A DNA stretch of 64,000 bases from Paenibacillus graminis. GTDB taxonomy: Bacteria > Bacillota > Bacilli > Paenibacillales > Paenibacillaceae. The notes under the pieces are model-generated. The model did not search any database, was not told where the DNA came from, and worked only from the letters and a program-made list of their open reading frames with translations. Position numbers and translations under genes: made by a program. Positions 43,929 through 52,270 of the stretch are shown here, piece by piece (position 1 is the first letter of the stretch; every line of letters begins with the position of its first letter). Location of the stretch: the NCBI RefSeq assembly GCF_000758705.1, contig NZ_CP009287.1, positions 3,162,001-3,226,000 on the forward strand, in the 5' to 3' direction.

Positions 43929-44930
43929 ATGGAATCAGCAATGGCTGCTGCCGGCTTACGTCCCTTGGGGCAATCAACGTTATCCGTGTCTCCGCTGGGA
44001 CTTGGCTGCTGGCAATTCAGCCGGGGTAAAGGCATTGTCGGGAAGTATTGGAGCAATCTCGAAGATGCGGATATTCTGGAAATCGTACGCGTAAGTCTGG
44101 AAGGGGGGATGAACTGGGTCGATACAGCGGAAGTTTACGGTGGCGGGAAGTCGGAGGAAGCACTTGCTCATGTGCTGGATCAGCTGAAGAGGGAGGGCAG
44201 CCCTTACGCCACTCCCCTGATAGCCACCAAGTGGTGGCCGTTATTCCGCACCGCTACTTCCATTACATCCACGATTGAAGAGCGGCTCCGTTGCCTTGGC
44301 GGCCGGGATATCGATTTGTATCAGATCCATCAGCCTTTTTCATTGTCTTCGATTGCCAGTGAGATGAAGGCGATGGCTGGGCTTGTGCAAGCGGGCAAGA
44401 TCCGGAATATAGGGGTCAGCAACTACTCGGCAAAGCAAATGATAGAAGCACACCGCCTGCTCCGGCAATATGGCCTGAACCTCGTTTCCAATCAGGTGAA
44501 ATACAATCTGCTGGACCGGAAAATCGACCGGAATGGAACTATGGAAGCTGCGAAAGCGCTTGGCATTTCGATTATTGCCTATTCCCCGCTGCAGCAGGGG
44601 ATTTTGACCGGACGCTTTCACAAGGACCCGGTGCAGATCCGTGCTGTTTCCCGGGTGCGGCGGATACAATCCGGTCTGGATGATAAAAGTCTGGCCCGCA
44701 GCAAGCCAGTAATAGACAGCTTAACCGTGCTTGCGGATAAGTATGGGGCTACACCCGGCCAGATTGCCCTGAACTGGCTGATTCATTATAACGGGGAAAC
44801 GGTAGTCGCCATCCCGGGAGCTTCCAAAGTCCGTCACGCCCAGGAGAATATCGGTGCCATGGATTTCCGGCTTGGGAAGAATGAGCTGGAGCATCTGAAT
44901 GAAGCCTCATGGTCAGCATTGAAATCCTGA
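43929..44930 (+). CDS. Aldo/keto reductase
   Basis: This 333-residue enzyme folds as an NADPH-dependent TIM barrel. The catalytic tetrad is visible: Asp and Tyr in GMNWVDTAEVYGGGKSEE, Lys in PLIATKWWP and His in IDLYQIHQP. The C-terminal cofactor loop reads VVAIPGASKVRHAQENIGAM. It reduces an aldehyde, ketone or sugar; substrate unknown. A GTG at 43911 is in frame, but GAGAAGG lies seven bases before the ATG at 43929. Confidence 0.9.
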   Translation: MESAMAAAGLRPLGQSTLSVSPLGLGCWQFSRGKGIVGKYWSNLEDADILEIVRVSLEGGMNWVDTAEVYGGGKSEEALAHVLDQLKREGSPYATPLIATKWWPLFRTATSITSTIEERLRCLGGRDIDLYQIHQPFSLSSIASEMKAMAGLVQAGKIRNIGVSNYSAKQMIEAHRLLRQYGLNLVSNQVKYNLLDRKIDRNGTMEAAKALGISIIAYSPLQQGILTGRFHKDPVQIRAVSRVRRIQSGLDDKSLARSKPVIDSLTVLADKYGATPGQIALNWLIHYNGETVVAIPGASKVRHAQENIGAMDFRLGKNELEHLNEASWSALKS

Positions 44931-44980
44931 AAGATTCAAGAAGAATGAGTGGCTGCTATTATAGTTTATTGCAGTTTATT

Positions 44981-45023
44981 AGCCTCCGGACCGCTTTGCA
45001 GGCCGGGGGTTATTTGTTTTTTT
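44981..45023 (+). terminator. Terminator of the aldo/keto reductase gene
   Basis: AGCCTCCGG pairs with CCGGGGGTT (two wobbles), followed by a long T-run. Confidence 0.7.
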
Positions 45024-45136
45024 CTTTAATCTCAAAAAAACTGTTTAGGATTGGAAAAGACGGGGTAAATAAGGGATAAGATGATGCGCAGATACGCAAA
45101 TATGGTCGAACCTATTTCTAAGGAGGTTGAACTTAA

Positions 45137-45295
45137 ATGAGTATGACAGTACATAATCTTATGGCTTTCAACCATCAATATTTCAGACCTCAGCCTGTGG
45201 CCGATCCGAAACCGCAAAGGTCCGATGACAAAACGCTGAGCTTTCAGGAAATTCTGAATGAGAAACTGAAGGCCCATAACGGGATGAAGAAATAA
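45137..45295 (+). CDS. 52-residue small protein of unknown function
   Basis: A short frame begins ATGAGTATGACA at 45137 with a full AAGGAGG about ten bases upstream and ends at TAA 45295. The peptide is MSMTVHNLMAFNHQYFRPQP, continuing to a helical, charged end (LSFQEILNEKLKAHNGMKK). Upstream, GTTTAG-14-GGGTAA (45043-45068) resembles a sigma-B promoter, and a hairpin terminator follows. The complete expression context makes a real small gene likely; no family is recognised. Confidence 0.6.
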   Translation: MSMTVHNLMAFNHQYFRPQPVADPKPQRSDDKTLSFQEILNEKLKAHNGMKK

Positions 45296-45334
45296 CAGCA
45301 GCATTTGAGCGCAGCCTATAACGATGCAAAAAAT

Positions 45335-45379
45335 AGAAGCCGGATATCCGTCCACGAGGCGGATTGTCCGGCTTCTTTG
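45335..45379. terminator. Terminator between the small gene and a convergent gene
   Basis: AGAAGCCGGATATCCG pairs, with one mismatch region, to CGGATTGTCCGGCTTCT; T residues follow. Confidence 0.75.
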
Positions 45380-45484
45380 TGCAGTCTTTCTGACAGGCAA
45401 GCTTTACATTTGCTGGTTTACAACCTTGCTGCATTTACATTGATCTCTTGATTGTAAGCAAAAGATGGCTCGTCCCTTCGTCAG

Positions 45485-45697
45485 TTAAGGTCTGACCTCG
45501 TAGAACTGGCAGCTGCTCCGGGAATAATAAGCTAAGTCGCTGACCCGGGATTGGATCACTACATCCGAATCGGTGAACCGGATGACGGTTGCCCCGGAAT
45601 TCACCAGATGATCATCCTCGAAGACCCGAACCGGCAGTTTGCGGTCAACGGCTTCCTGGAAATCGCTGTCGGTCAGCAAAGGGCGGTTGATAGGCAT
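45485..45697 (-). CDS. Small protein of unknown function
   Basis: A 70-residue protein: MPINRPLLTDSDFQEAVDRK, LPVRVFEDDHLVNSGATVIR, FTDSDVVIQSRVSDLAYYSR. AAAGGAGAG precedes the ATG by six bases. The alternating hydrophobic pattern suggests a small beta barrel. Similar short proteins occur in Paenibacillus-type genomes but I cannot name a family. Confidence 0.65.
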   Translation of the reverse strand: MPINRPLLTDSDFQEAVDRKLPVRVFEDDHLVNSGATVIRFTDSDVVIQSRVSDLAYYSRSSCQFYEVRP

Positions 45698-45864
45698 AAA
45701 ATACTCTCCTTTAATAAATTAGAAGGACTTATGTGTTCCTCGCCTGCTATTCTCCTTGGCTAAACGAAGGCTGGAATTAAAATCAGTATACCTGTGTGCA
45801 GCGGATTAATCCAGAGCCGTAGTATGCCTCGTCAGCCCCAAGCTGACCGGGATGTCATAACCCC

Positions 45865-46101
45865 CTAATCAGAGTAAGCAGTTGCATTAAAACTCTCAAT
45901 ACCTATCCGAGTCGCATCTGTAGTGCAAAAAAGATATAAGGTATACACCAGCTCGTTCGATGGTGGCAAAGGAACCTTGTAATCGGAAGCTTCGATTGTA
46001 ACGAACTGTACAGCATTTGGGTTAGCTTCGGTGATCAAATGGTGGAGTCTCTGGAAATGATAGGCTAGAAATATATGAAAATAGTACTCGCAGGTTTCCA
46101 C
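45865..46101 (-). CDS. Uncertain 78-codon frame in an AT-rich region
   Basis: The frame starts GTG and encodes NPNAVQFVTIEASDYKVPLP and PSNELVYTLYLFCTTDATRI. No good ribosome site precedes it. The composition is less regular than in neighbouring genes. It may be a gene remnant in the decayed 45.7-47 kb segment. Confidence 0.3.
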   Translation of the reverse strand: METCEYYFHIFLAYHFQRLHHLITEANPNAVQFVTIEASDYKVPLPPSNELVYTLYLFCTTDATRIGIESFNATAYSD

Positions 46102-46122
46102 CTGCCTGGAGGGGGGTTAGAT

Positions 46123-46287
46123 TCATTTATCTTTAGGAGTCTTAGGTTTTCCTGTCTGAGAAAAGGCAACTCCAAAAACAATTCCTAATGCGATACCCAG
46201 GGCAAAGTTGTGTAAAGCAAATCCAAAAGCAACAGCAAAGCAGATCACAATGACAGCACTAGAAATCAATCTTTTGTTTTTGTTCAT
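46123..46287 (-). CDS. 54-residue small membrane protein
   Basis: This frame codes MNKNKRLISSAVIVICFAVA, FGFALHNFALGIALGIVFGV and AFSQTGKPKTPKDK. Two hydrophobic segments with glycine-spaced residues are followed by a basic tail. CGGGGTG lies seven bases before the ATG, so expression is plausible. Small proteins of this kind are common next to mobile elements and phage remnants. Function unknown. Confidence 0.55.
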   Translation of the reverse strand: MNKNKRLISSAVIVICFAVAFGFALHNFALGIALGIVFGVAFSQTGKPKTPKDK

Positions 46288-46900
46288 ATGTAACACCCCG
46301 ATTTCAATTATTTAACAATTGTACGCAGCTTATCCCATATAGTTTCGAATGGGGCGGGTCCCTAAGGTAGAGTCTGGGTTTTATGGATTCTAAAGAAGAA
46401 GTCTAAAAATGGAGCTTTTGAGGATTAGAGGATGAAGAACCATATTGGAACAAAACAAACTGATGGGGGCATACCGATGATGTCGCCTGTCAATCGCTAC
46501 ATACATATCAACTCACCCAAGGAGAACACTAAATACAGCGCTTGGGTTCTTTCGCAAATTCATGCCTCAAAATCCTGAGTACCTTAAGATCATTGATGCA
46601 GTAGAGAACATGGACCCTGTAGACATATCTGGTATACACCACAACTCAGTTCAGAGCTTTCGGGTGGGCGCAGTCGATTTTAATTGTGAGAAGTGAGAAA
46701 TGATCAAGAAACTAAAATAGTAGAAATTCGAGATCCATAATAACGGCACGAAGAAAGAGCCGGCTGGATCTTGTACAAATGGTGACTAAAGAAGAACACG
46801 AATTTCTGGGCTTGGATCGTTACGCTACCAATTTAAAGGCTCAGTCTGCGGCTATGTCATAACTCCTCAGTACCTTTTTGTTAATGAGGGGTACCGAGGT
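46288..46900 (+). pseudogene. Gene debris, including two short open fragments
   Basis: No intact gene lies in these 600 bases. A 44-codon fragment at 46562-46696 (MPQNPEYLKIIDAVENMDPV, then DISGIHHNSVQSFRVGAVDF) and a 37-codon fragment at 46749-46862 (SRLDLVQMVTKEEHEFLGLD, RYATNLKAQSAAMS) look protein-like but lack plausible starts. They could be tails of lost secreted-toxin or phage genes. The assignment is a guess from composition only. Confidence 0.4.
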
Positions 46901-47569
46901 GTGGCAGGAGATATGTTCGGGGCCGTTAATGCATTATTCTCCGGTTTCGCATTTGCAGGTCTTATTTATACTATTGCCATTCAAAGACAAGAGTTACAAG
47001 AGCAGCAAAGGGCAATAAGCATGCAGACTGAGGAATTGACCCTGCAAAGAAAAGCTATAGGAATGCAAAATGAAGAATTGAGAATGCAAAGAGAAGAAAC
47101 AACTCGCTCAACTGATCAACTCGAAAGTCAAAGAAAGTTGTTGAATATGCAGATATCAATGACTACAGTGAACGAATTGATAAAAATGAAAAATAAAAGA
47201 ATTGAGTATATTGGGTTAGAGATTAATGGGAATGTGGAAAAGGGAATCCGAGCATTGACGGCATTGGTTAAAAGGCACATCAGTATTAATCGGCCAATAA
47301 CTGAAGATGCCCCAATTCTCCAAAGCTACTATAACTCATTTTTCTATATTTTGCAGTTTATAAAGGATTCTGATATATCTGCAGAACAAAAAAAAGTTCT
47401 AGGCAATTTATTAAGCATGGATACTGGTGATTCAGAAATATATATCATTTATTCAGCATTTGCTAATGATCAACATAAATTAGGTATATTGAAAGAATTT
47501 GATTTTCTCGAGAGATACAGGAACATACAGCTAAACTTAAAAGTTAATACTTTTAAACCATCTAATTAG
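46901..47569 (+). CDS. Membrane protein with coiled coil, resembling phage-abortive-infection-associated proteins; possibly 5' truncated
   Basis: About 222 residues. The start MAGDMFGAVNALFSGFAFAG, then LIYTIAIQRQELQEQQ, is the membrane segment found in a group of proteins often annotated as putative phage abortive infection proteins. A heptad coiled coil follows (residues 35-90) and then a helical C-terminal domain. Relatives usually have an additional membrane segment before this point. Here the frame stays open upstream without such a segment and the GTG has no strong ribosome site, so the 5' end may be lost. It is AT-rich and next to an IS element. Confidence 0.5.
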   Translation: MAGDMFGAVNALFSGFAFAGLIYTIAIQRQELQEQQRAISMQTEELTLQRKAIGMQNEELRMQREETTRSTDQLESQRKLLNMQISMTTVNELIKMKNKRIEYIGLEINGNVEKGIRALTALVKRHISINRPITEDAPILQSYYNSFFYILQFIKDSDISAEQKKVLGNLLSMDTGDSEIYIIYSAFANDQHKLGILKEFDFLERYRNIQLNLKVNTFKPSN

Positions 47570-47619
47570 AGATGTTTTTATTATTCAGGCTTTAGCCAGT
47601 AGAGTGCGTGAAACGCGCG

Positions 47620-48340
47620 AAACAAAAAACCACCCGCTATGCGGGTGGAGGGATCAAGGGTTCGACCACCAAGACCATTCCGATAAAAATGAGATGTTCA
47701 GGCTCAAAGAAAGGAAGGGTCTTAGATGGCAAACAAGAGCTATAGTCTAGCTCACACAAAGTGGATGTGCAAATACCACATTGTATTCACCCCGAAGTAT
47801 AGACGGAAAGAGATTTATAATCAAGTGAGAAAAGACTTGATCAAGATTGTGAAACGTTTATGTAAGTATAAGGGAGTTGAAATTGTAGAAGGTCACATGA
47901 TGCCAGATCACGTACATATGCTGGTCGCCATCCCCCAAAAAATTTCAGTATCCACCTTTATAGGATATTTGAAGGGGAAAAGTGCGCTAATGATCTTTGA
48001 GAAACATGCGCTACTAAAGTATAAACATGGGAACCGAAAATTTTGGGCAGAAGGATATTATGTGAGCACGGTGGGCTTAAATGAAGCAACCGTAGCAAAA
48101 TACATTCGTGAACAAGAAACACATGACCAAGCCATAGATAAACTGAGTATAAAAGAAAATAAAGATCCTTTCAGCGACAAAAGGAGCAAAAAGAAATAAG
48201 CCAGTTTAACGGGTAAGTGGAAGTGACAAATTACACTGAGCCTGAACAGATTTGTGGTCAGGCTAGCGGTTTAGGAGCAGTTTAGCAACAGGGGGTATAC
48301 CCCAAGTGCACCCCACCCGTTGTACAAGTAGTTTTATATG
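47620..48340 (+). mobile_element. IS200/IS605-family insertion sequence (IS200-like)
   Basis: The element carries a single tnpA. A subterminal left hairpin (CCACCCGC-TAT-GCGGGTGG, 47630-47648) and a right-end palindrome (GGGGTATACCCC, 48292-48303) replace inverted terminal repeats, as in this family. AAGACCATTCC at about 47668 can pair with GGAAGGGTCTT just before tnpA, covering its ribosome site, matching the translational repression known for IS200. Exact ends cannot be fixed without an empty site. Confidence 0.8.
47726..48199 (+). CDS. tnpA: IS200-like transposase TnpA
   Basis: This 157-residue Y1 HUH transposase has the metal-binding HxH in MMPDHVHMLVAIP (residues 61-65) and the single catalytic tyrosine in AKYIREQETH (about residue 126). 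MCKYHIVFTPKYRRKEIYNQ and GRKFW-like features (HGNRKFWAEGYYVSTVG) are typical. It moves single-stranded DNA during replication. AAGGAAGGG precedes the ATG but is masked by an upstream hairpin. It looks intact. Confidence 0.93.
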   Translation: MANKSYSLAHTKWMCKYHIVFTPKYRRKEIYNQVRKDLIKIVKRLCKYKGVEIVEGHMMPDHVHMLVAIPQKISVSTFIGYLKGKSALMIFEKHALLKYKHGNRKFWAEGYYVSTVGLNEATVAKYIREQETHDQAIDKLSIKENKDPFSDKRSKKK

Positions 48341-48506
48341 GTGAAATTTTCCTTACCTGTGATATAGACTCGAACCCCCCGATATTAAACCACATTTTTC
48401 CTCAATAACTCTTAAGTGTATTGTAAATTTCTGTCGAAAAACAGACTGTTTGTTCGCCTTTATCTAGTGTGGACTTGATGCATACATATTAAAGGAGATG
48501 GTTTTT

Positions 48507-49541
48507 GTGAAACAATGGAAGAGTATAGCATCAAAATTAATAATGGTTATTTTCGTCGGGGTATTGTTTTTTTCAGTACAAACTAATACATATGCTTCAG
48601 CTGTAGGTGATCAACTTACTGCCCCAGAAGCTGGTTGGAAAAGGTTTGATGATACACATGCAGGGGTTAAGTATACGGGGAATTGGTATACTAAAACAGA
48701 TACAAGTTATTATAACGGAAGTGTAAAAGTAACTACCAAAGCCGCTGATAACAACTATGTCTCATTTTCGTTTTATGGAACTAAACTTAGGCTGATCGCT
48801 GACCTTTATTCAGACAGGCATTCTAACAACACCATTACCATAGATGGTGTAACCGAGTCTTTCAGTGAATATCGTGCAGGCTCCACTAGCCTAACGAACG
48901 CTTTAGTTTATGAAAAGACTGGATTACCCCTCGCATTTCATACTGTTTCTGTTACAGTAGGTCACAATCGTACCAATTTTATCATGGATGCTATTGACAT
49001 TGACGATACAGGTTATTTAATCAATACTAACTTATCTGCCCCAGTAGACCTTTCGGCAGCGGCAGCAATCGAGGAAATTAATCTCAGTTGGACTAAAGTC
49101 ACAGCTGCAACGAGTTATAATGTTAAAAGATCAACAACAGAGGGTGGGCCATATGAAACAATCGCTTCTAGCGTAACAAATGCTACTTATATCGATATTA
49201 ACGTTACCAGTGATGTTAAATATTATTATGTAGTAACTGCAGTTAATACAGCAGGTGAAAGCATCAGTTCAAATGAAGCATCGGCTATACTGTTGGGACA
49301 GCCCGGAAATGCAATTCTCACGGTTTACCTGACAAACGGAAGTGAAAAAGAATATGACCTTTCCATGTCTGAAGTGAATGCCTTCATTGCCTGGTATGAG
49401 AATAAACAAGCAGGTACAGGGAAGGCATCGTATGCCATTGATAAGCATGACAATAACAAAGGCCCATTTACCAGCCGAAAAGATTACGTAATCTTTGATA
49501 AAATTCTCACGTTCAGCGTAGACGAATATTCTGCAAAATAG
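48507..49541 (+). CDS. Secreted protein with an FN3 domain
   Basis: About 344 residues. A signal peptide (LIMVIFVGVLFFSVQTNTYA) is followed by a beta-sandwich (GWKRFDDTHAGVKYTGNWYT, ADNNYVSFSFYGTKLRLIAD), a fibronectin type III domain (APVDLSAAAAIEEINLSWTK to YYYVVTAVNTAGESISSNEA) and a C-terminal module (ILTVYLTNGSEKEYDLSMSE, FTSRKDYVIFDKILTF). It is likely extracellular and may bind carbohydrate. AAAGGAG fits a GTG at 48507, while the ATG at 48498 overlaps the site. It is clearly more AT-rich than the flanking chromosome, so recent acquisition is plausible. Confidence 0.8.
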   Translation: MKQWKSIASKLIMVIFVGVLFFSVQTNTYASAVGDQLTAPEAGWKRFDDTHAGVKYTGNWYTKTDTSYYNGSVKVTTKAADNNYVSFSFYGTKLRLIADLYSDRHSNNTITIDGVTESFSEYRAGSTSLTNALVYEKTGLPLAFHTVSVTVGHNRTNFIMDAIDIDDTGYLINTNLSAPVDLSAAAAIEEINLSWTKVTAATSYNVKRSTTEGGPYETIASSVTNATYIDINVTSDVKYYYVVTAVNTAGESISSNEASAILLGQPGNAILTVYLTNGSEKEYDLSMSEVNAFIAWYENKQAGTGKASYAIDKHDNNKGPFTSRKDYVIFDKILTFSVDEYSAK

Positions 49542-49857
49542 CAGTCAAGTTGAAAAAAACATAACAGAAGTACCGTACCCCGCCAGAAATGGCGGGGTAT
49601 TACGTTTTAAAGAAGTGGTGAACTGAAAATAGCCCTTGGAGTGAATGGTATTTTTTGCAGCGGTGACGGTTGTTATAGGAATCTATATTTGTAAAATAAA
49701 AATGTTGTCTTGAAGAAGGTTGTTGGAGAAATTATTTTGACAAAGAATAAATCATAATTATTTCCACCATAAATCAGAAGTTTGCCTCCTCAAAAAAACA
49801 AATTCCCTGCTGTACACTAAATCTTGTAAAAGAAACCTTTGAAAGGGGTACAGAGGA
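49542..49857 (+). promoter_or_regulatory. Intergenic region with terminator and importer promoter area
   Basis: TACCCCGCC/GGCGGGGTA at 49576-49599 followed by TTACGTTTT terminates the FN3 gene. A TTGACA at about 49737 lies in an AT-rich stretch, and a TACACT at about 49814 could be a -10 for the sugar importer operon. I saw no cre box. Confidence 0.5.
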
Positions 49858-51219
49858 ATGAGAAAAGCAAAGCACCTGGCATTGTCACTGGCTGCCGTTC
49901 TGCTTGTAGGTTCACTGGCAGGATGCGGAGGAAACAATAACGCCGGGAAGGACAACACTACCAAAGAAAATTCAGGTAACAAGGCAGCAAGCACAAATGC
50001 TCCGGCTGCAGAAAAGGCAGCAGATCCTGCTGAAAAGGTCGAGCTCTCTTTCTGGACGCTTGGCAATGTCAACTATGAAGAGCTGGCAAACCAATATACC
50101 AAAGAGCATCCGAACGTTACGGTTAAAATTCAGAACACCGGGGACCAGACCGCTCACCACAACAACCTGACGACAGCGTTGTCCGCAGGTTCGGGTGCAC
50201 CTGATATTTTTCAGCTTGAAATCGGTTTCATGGAACGTTTTCTGAGTGCCCAGGATAAATTCTACAACCTGAATGATTATGGTGCGAAGGATATTCAAGC
50301 CAATTATCTGGATTGGAAGTGGAAACAAGCCTCGTCCGTGGACGGCAGCTTCCAGCTGGGACTCCCCACAGATATAGGTCCAACTGTTGTGTACTACCGT
50401 ACAGATTTGGCTAAAGAGGCCGGACTGCCAGATGACCCTGACGGCTTCGGTGCCGCCATCGATACCTGGGACAAATTCGCCACAGTAGCCAAAGCGTATA
50501 AGGACAAAATCGGCAAGCCCTTTGTCGATCTGACCGATCTGACCTACAATGCGCTGCGCGATCAATCCGAAAATGAAATTTATTTCAGCAAAGCAGACGG
50601 CAAATTCATTGGCGACACCAATCCGCAGGTGAAGAAGGCTTATGATTTCACAGTCAAAGGCATTCAGGAAGGCTGGATCAGCAATTACATGCTGTGGTCC
50701 CCTGAGTGGGGCCAAGGCATGAACGACGGTTCTTTTGCCGTTATCATGGGACCTGCATGGATGGCGGGAAACATCAAGAGCAATGCTCCTGATTCTTCCG
50801 GCAAGTGGAAAATTGCCCAGCTTCCAGAAGGTGCAGGCAACTGGGGCGGCTCCTTCATCACCCTGCCGAAGGAAGGCAAACATCCTAAGGAAGCTTATGA
50901 CTTCATCCAGTGGCTTGTGAACAAAGACAATCAGCTCGAATCGTTCAAAACCAAGGGTCTGATGCCTTCTATTCCAGCGCTGTATGAAGATCCTGCATTC
51001 AAGGACTTCAAGGATGATTTCTTCGGCGGTCAGCAGACTGCGGTTGAATTCGGTAAATCGGCAAACCGCGTAAAACCTGTATACTACGGTCCGCTGCATG
51101 ACCAGACCGATACTTTCTTCAAAAATGCACTGAAAAACGTGCTGGAGAAGAAAGCCGATCCGGCCAAAGAGTGGGATGAAGCTGTGAAGCAGGCGAAAAC
51201 TCTGGCAGAACGCGGCTAA
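49858..51219 (+). CDS. Sugar ABC importer, substrate-binding lipoprotein (CUT1 type)
   Basis: This 453-residue family-1 extracellular solute-binding protein has a lipoprotein signal peptide ending LVGSLAGC (Cys23). Landmarks are VELSFWTLGNVNYEELANQY, HNNLTTALSAGSGAPDIFQL and DGSFAVIMGPAWMAGNIKSN. Such proteins capture oligosaccharides for CUT1 importers; the substrate cannot be read from the sequence. It is the first gene of an operon with two permeases, a kinase, a second binding protein and a regulator. No ATPase gene is present, so a shared MsmX-like ATPase encoded elsewhere is likely. Confidence 0.9.
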   Translation: MRKAKHLALSLAAVLLVGSLAGCGGNNNAGKDNTTKENSGNKAASTNAPAAEKAADPAEKVELSFWTLGNVNYEELANQYTKEHPNVTVKIQNTGDQTAHHNNLTTALSAGSGAPDIFQLEIGFMERFLSAQDKFYNLNDYGAKDIQANYLDWKWKQASSVDGSFQLGLPTDIGPTVVYYRTDLAKEAGLPDDPDGFGAAIDTWDKFATVAKAYKDKIGKPFVDLTDLTYNALRDQSENEIYFSKADGKFIGDTNPQVKKAYDFTVKGIQEGWISNYMLWSPEWGQGMNDGSFAVIMGPAWMAGNIKSNAPDSSGKWKIAQLPEGAGNWGGSFITLPKEGKHPKEAYDFIQWLVNKDNQLESFKTKGLMPSIPALYEDPAFKDFKDDFFGGQQTAVEFGKSANRVKPVYYGPLHDQTDTFFKNALKNVLEKKADPAKEWDEAVKQAKTLAERG

Positions 51220-51246
51220 GTCTTTTAATTGAATTTTCCATGCTCG

Positions 51247-51284
51247 TCCGGACTCAGGAGGGAAGCACCTTCTCTGAGCCCGGA
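51247..51284 (+). promoter_or_regulatory. Intercistronic stem-loop after the binding-protein gene
   Basis: TCCGGACTCAG pairs imperfectly with CTGAGCCCGGA around a loop containing a GGAGGG. No T-run follows directly. Stem-loops in this position often raise the level of binding-protein mRNA relative to the permease genes. Confidence 0.5.
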
Positions 51285-51316
51285 TTTAAAAACGTTATAT
51301 TCCCTGGAGGTGTGAC

Positions 51317-52270
51317 ATGGCTGAGCCCGTACTCGCGAGTCCGCATGCCGAGAGCAAACGCCCTTTTTTGACTGAACAAAGACGGAGCCGCATTACTGCG
51401 TATACCTTTATTTCTCCTTTCTTTATTCTGTTCTCGATATTTGGACTGTACCCGATTTTTTTCACCATTTATTTGTCCTTTTTCAAATGGGATGCACTGG
51501 GTCCCATGAAGTTCGTCGGCATGAAAAACTATGACCTGGTGACGAGCGACCCCACCTTCTGGATCTCGTTCTCCAACACGCTCATTATGGGCCTTATGGG
51601 AACCGTGCCGCAGATTATTCTGGCGCTGCTGCTGGCAGTGCTGCTGCATTCCGGCATGACCAAATTCAAAAAAACATTCCGTATTCTCTATTTTATGCCG
51701 AACATCACTTCAATCGTTGCCGTTACGCTGGTATTCAGCACCCTGTTCGGCAATAACGGGATGATCAACTGGATGCTGAATGGCCTGGGCCTGGACAGCA
51801 TGGCCTTCAACTCCGGCTGGTGGGGTGTCAAAATCGCCATTTCCACCATGGTGATGTGGCGCTGGACCGGATATAACGCGATTATATTCCTCTCCGGTCT
51901 CCAAAGTATTCCGATGGATCTGTATGAAGCCGCCCGCATCGACGGAGCGAACAGAAGACAGCAGCTTACGTTCATCACATTGCCGCTTCTCCGGCCATTT
52001 ATTGTTTTTGTTACGTTGCTGTCAACGATTGGCGCCCTGCAGCTCTTCACCGAGCCTTATGTATTCCTGGGCCAATCCGGCACCGGCTCGACACGGCAGG
52101 AAGGGATTACGATGGTTACCTATCTGTACAGCGAAGCCTTCCGCAATGGTTTCTTTGGTACAGCGGCTGCTACGGCTGTTCTGCTGTTCCTCGTCACGAT
52201 TATTTTCTCCTTGCTTAATATGCTGGCTTCAAGCCGCATGGGCGGAGATACAGGAGGGAAAAAAGCGTGA
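51317..52270 (+). CDS. Sugar ABC importer, permease subunit (MalF-like)
   Basis: This 317-residue permease has six membrane segments (first at about residues 28-50) and the ABC-interaction loop EAARIDGANRRQQLTFITLP. GGAGGTG precedes the ATG. The stop overlaps the GTG start of the second permease (GTGA), so the two subunits are coupled and form a heterodimeric channel. Confidence 0.92.
   Translation: MAEPVLASPHAESKRPFLTEQRRSRITAYTFISPFFILFSIFGLYPIFFTIYLSFFKWDALGPMKFVGMKNYDLVTSDPTFWISFSNTLIMGLMGTVPQIILALLLAVLLHSGMTKFKKTFRILYFMPNITSIVAVTLVFSTLFGNNGMINWMLNGLGLDSMAFNSGWWGVKIAISTMVMWRWTGYNAIIFLSGLQSIPMDLYEAARIDGANRRQQLTFITLPLLRPFIVFVTLLSTIGALQLFTEPYVFLGQSGTGSTRQEGITMVTYLYSEAFRNGFFGTAAATAVLLFLVTIIFSLLNMLASSRMGGDTGGKKA

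Noticed and set aside
47650..47700. A GGTTCGACC stretch reminiscent of a tRNA T-loop
   Set aside because: No acceptor or anticodon arms can be built around it; it belongs to the left part of the IS200 element.
49972..51099. 375-codon minus-strand frame opposite the binding-protein gene
   Set aside because: A shadow; no ribosome site, Cys/Arg-rich composition, and the plus frame is an obvious lipoprotein.
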